From the NCBI GenBank assembly GCA_023448955.1, contig JAEXJU010000126.1:1-6845 (forward strand): a stretch of 6,845 nucleotides of DNA, given 5' to 3'. The notes below the pieces were generated by a model. That model searched no databases. It saw only the letters and a list, made by a program, of their open reading frames with translations, and had not been told where the DNA came from. This document shows, one piece after another, positions 5,323 through 6,845 of this stretch. This DNA is from Bacteroidota bacterium. Its GTDB lineage: Bacteria > Bacteroidota > Bacteroidia > Flavobacteriales > Weeksellaceae. A program made the translations under genes and the position numbers. Each line of letters starts with the position of its first letter. Positions within the stretch are counted from its first letter, which is position 1.

Positions 5323-6845
5323 ATGGATTACATTATTACTTATACCATTTATGTTCTCATTATCAGTGTTCTGATGGGACTTACAACCTGGAAGTTGTTT
5401 AAAAAAATGGGTTATAACCCGTTATTTTCTTTCATTCCTTTCTACAATTATTTCATCATTCTGAAAGAAACCAACCATCCGAAATGGTGGGCAGTTTTGT
5501 CTTATCTTCCGATAGTCGGACCAATTATGATGTCGGCTTTTCATATTTTCCTGATGCGAAAATTTGGAAAAAGAGGTTTTGTCAATGGATTATTGACCGT
5601 GTTGCTTCCGTTTATTTTTATGGCAACTGTCAATTACGGTAAAGATCCGGAAATCGAAACGGAAGAAGAGGAGGAAGAAGGTAAGAAAAAAGAAACTTTT
5701 CTGGGTTCAGTGACTTTTGCAGTTGTTTTTGCAACCATTATTCACGCCTTCATCACACAGCCATTCGGGATTCCGACGGGTTCCATGGAAAGAACGCTTT
5801 TAGTCGGTGATTTTCTTTTTGTGAACAAGTGGGCGTACGGCTATAGAATGCCAATGAGACCTGTGGCTTTACCATTTTTACAAGGAACGATCTTCGATAA
5901 AGGTCAGAAAGGTAATCCTAAAGATGACCCAAAATCTTATGTAGATGCGGTAAAATTACCTTATCTAAGGTTGCCGGGCTATGATGAAATCAAAAGATAT
6001 GACATCGTGGTGTTCAATTATCCGCAGGATTCCGTTCACACAGCTATCGACAGGAAAGATCCTTATGTAAAAAGATGTGTTGGAATTCCGGGTGATGTTC
6101 TGGAGTTCCGTGCAGGAAGATTATTTGTAAACAACCAGCCTGAGAAAATCCTTGGCGATGAGGAACAGCAGCACGGTTACATAGTAACTACCAGCGCACA
6201 GCTGAATATTCCGCAGCTTTATAAAGCTTATGGATTTCTGCCAGTTCAGGAAAACCAGGCCAATTCAGGATTTATCTATATTTTCCAAGGTCTTACCGAT
6301 GCCATTGCAAAAGATATCAAAGCACTTCCGGAAGTAACAGAAATGAAAGAAATGGTTGAAGAGAAGGGTGAAGGCGCTGTAAGATTCAAACTCAATGCAG
6401 ATAAAACGGCCTACACTAAAAATATTGATACCACTCAATCCATTTATCCAATCAACAAACCTTGGAATCAGGATTGGTACGGGCCACTAAGAATTCCGAA
6501 AAAAGGCGATGTTGTGAAACTGGATCAGGAATCTTTGCCAACCTATAAGTGGATCATCTCAGAATATGAGCACAACAAGCTTGAAAATAAAAACGGAAAA
6601 ATCTATATCAACGGTCAGGAAACCAGCCAATACACCATCAAACAGAATTATTATATGATGATTGGAGACAACCGCGATGCGTCTTTGGATGCCAGATTTT
6701 TCGGTGTTGTTCCTGAAGAAAATATTGTAGGAAGACCGATGTTTACTTGGATGAGTTTGCAAGGCGCTTTCAAAGATGCCAATTCTTCTTACCAGGCACC
6801 ATTCAAAGTCCGTTGGGACAGTATGTTCAAAGCAACCAATACCGG
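5323..6845 (+). CDS. lepB: Signal peptidase I with N-terminal multi-pass membrane module (C-terminus cut by window edge)
   Basis: This inner-membrane serine protease removes signal peptides from exported proteins by a Ser-Lys dyad. From ATG 5323, 507 residues are readable to the window end without a stop. Residues 1-105 hold three to four hydrophobic segments (about 5-22, 34-47, 55-77, 86-104) and resemble a DUF5684-type module. An acidic/basic linker follows (ETEEEEEEGKKKE, 112-124), then a membrane anchor at about 126-146. The catalytic domain has PTGSMERTL (151-159) with nucleophile S154, and YVKRCVGIPGD (248-258) with general base K250. Box E, GDNRDASLDARFFG (448-461), keeps the positions equivalent to E. 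coli S278, D280 and R282, but has Ala in place of S281. The Ser-Lys distance (96) and Lys-box E distance (198) exceed E. coli's (55 and 127), so the domain carries insertions. It lies 84 nt after dapB and is probably cotranscribed. The start is the first ATG in frame. Confidence 0.95.
   Translation, partial: MDYIITYTIYVLIISVLMGLTTWKLFKKMGYNPLFSFIPFYNYFIILKETNHPKWWAVLSYLPIVGPIMMSAFHIFLMRKFGKRGFVNGLLTVLLPFIFMATVNYGKDPEIETEEEEEEGKKKETFLGSVTFAVVFATIIHAFITQPFGIPTGSMERTLLVGDFLFVNKWAYGYRMPMRPVALPFLQGTIFDKGQKGNPKDDPKSYVDAVKLPYLRLPGYDEIKRYDIVVFNYPQDSVHTAIDRKDPYVKRCVGIPGDVLEFRAGRLFVNNQPEKILGDEEQQHGYIVTTSAQLNIPQLYKAYGFLPVQENQANSGFIYIFQGLTDAIAKDIKALPEVTEMKEMVEEKGEGAVRFKLNADKTAYTKNIDTTQSIYPINKPWNQDWYGPLRIPKKGDVVKLDQESLPTYKWIISEYEHNKLENKNGKIYINGQETSQYTIKQNYYMMIGDNRDASLDARFFGVVPEENIVGRPMFTWMSLQGAFKDANSSYQAPFKVRWDSMFKATNT

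Overview
The window looks like a chromosomal segment of a flavobacterium, most likely from the Chryseobacterium / Weeksellaceae neighbourhood. The grounds are: AT-rich DNA with very AT-rich spacers, almost no Shine-Dalgarno sequences, a Bacteroidetes-type TonB with an N-terminal 'RNKSYGAYALR' segment, a DUF5683 protein directly behind parB, a short DapB, and a long signal peptidase I with an extra N-terminal membrane module. The genus is inferred from protein style only; no search was run.

Layout: (1) 1-989, minus strand: a secreted two-lobed aspartyl-protease-like protein, cut off by the left edge. (2) 990-1166: a divergent, extremely AT-rich promoter region (about 16% G+C by hand count). 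(3) 1167-1997, plus strand: a TonB-family energy transducer, followed by a strong hairpin terminator at 2042-2081. Each arm of that hairpin contains a perfect consensus DnaA box. (4) 2184-6845, plus strand: a probable operon parA - parB - DUF5683 membrane protein - dapB - lepB. lepB runs off the right edge. No terminator is visible between these five genes, and parB and the DUF5683 gene abut with zero gap.

How the genes fit together: ParA (Walker ATPase) and ParB (CTPase/DNA clamp) segregate the chromosome origin region. DapB makes a lysine/diaminopimelate precursor needed for peptidoglycan. LepB cleaves signal peptides of exported proteins, TonB energises outer-membrane receptors, and the left-hand protein is itself exported. 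The window therefore joins chromosome partition with envelope-building housekeeping genes.

The genes are ordinary and all look intact. The most unusual signals lie between them. Two gaps of the operon (before parB and before lepB) each hold a degenerate heptamer array, with five GC dinucleotides spaced exactly 7 nt apart and running up to the start codon (consensus roughly GCNAWWA). The tonB terminator doubles as an inverted pair of DnaA boxes just upstream of parAB. I found no phage, insertion sequence, CRISPR array, tRNA or rRNA.
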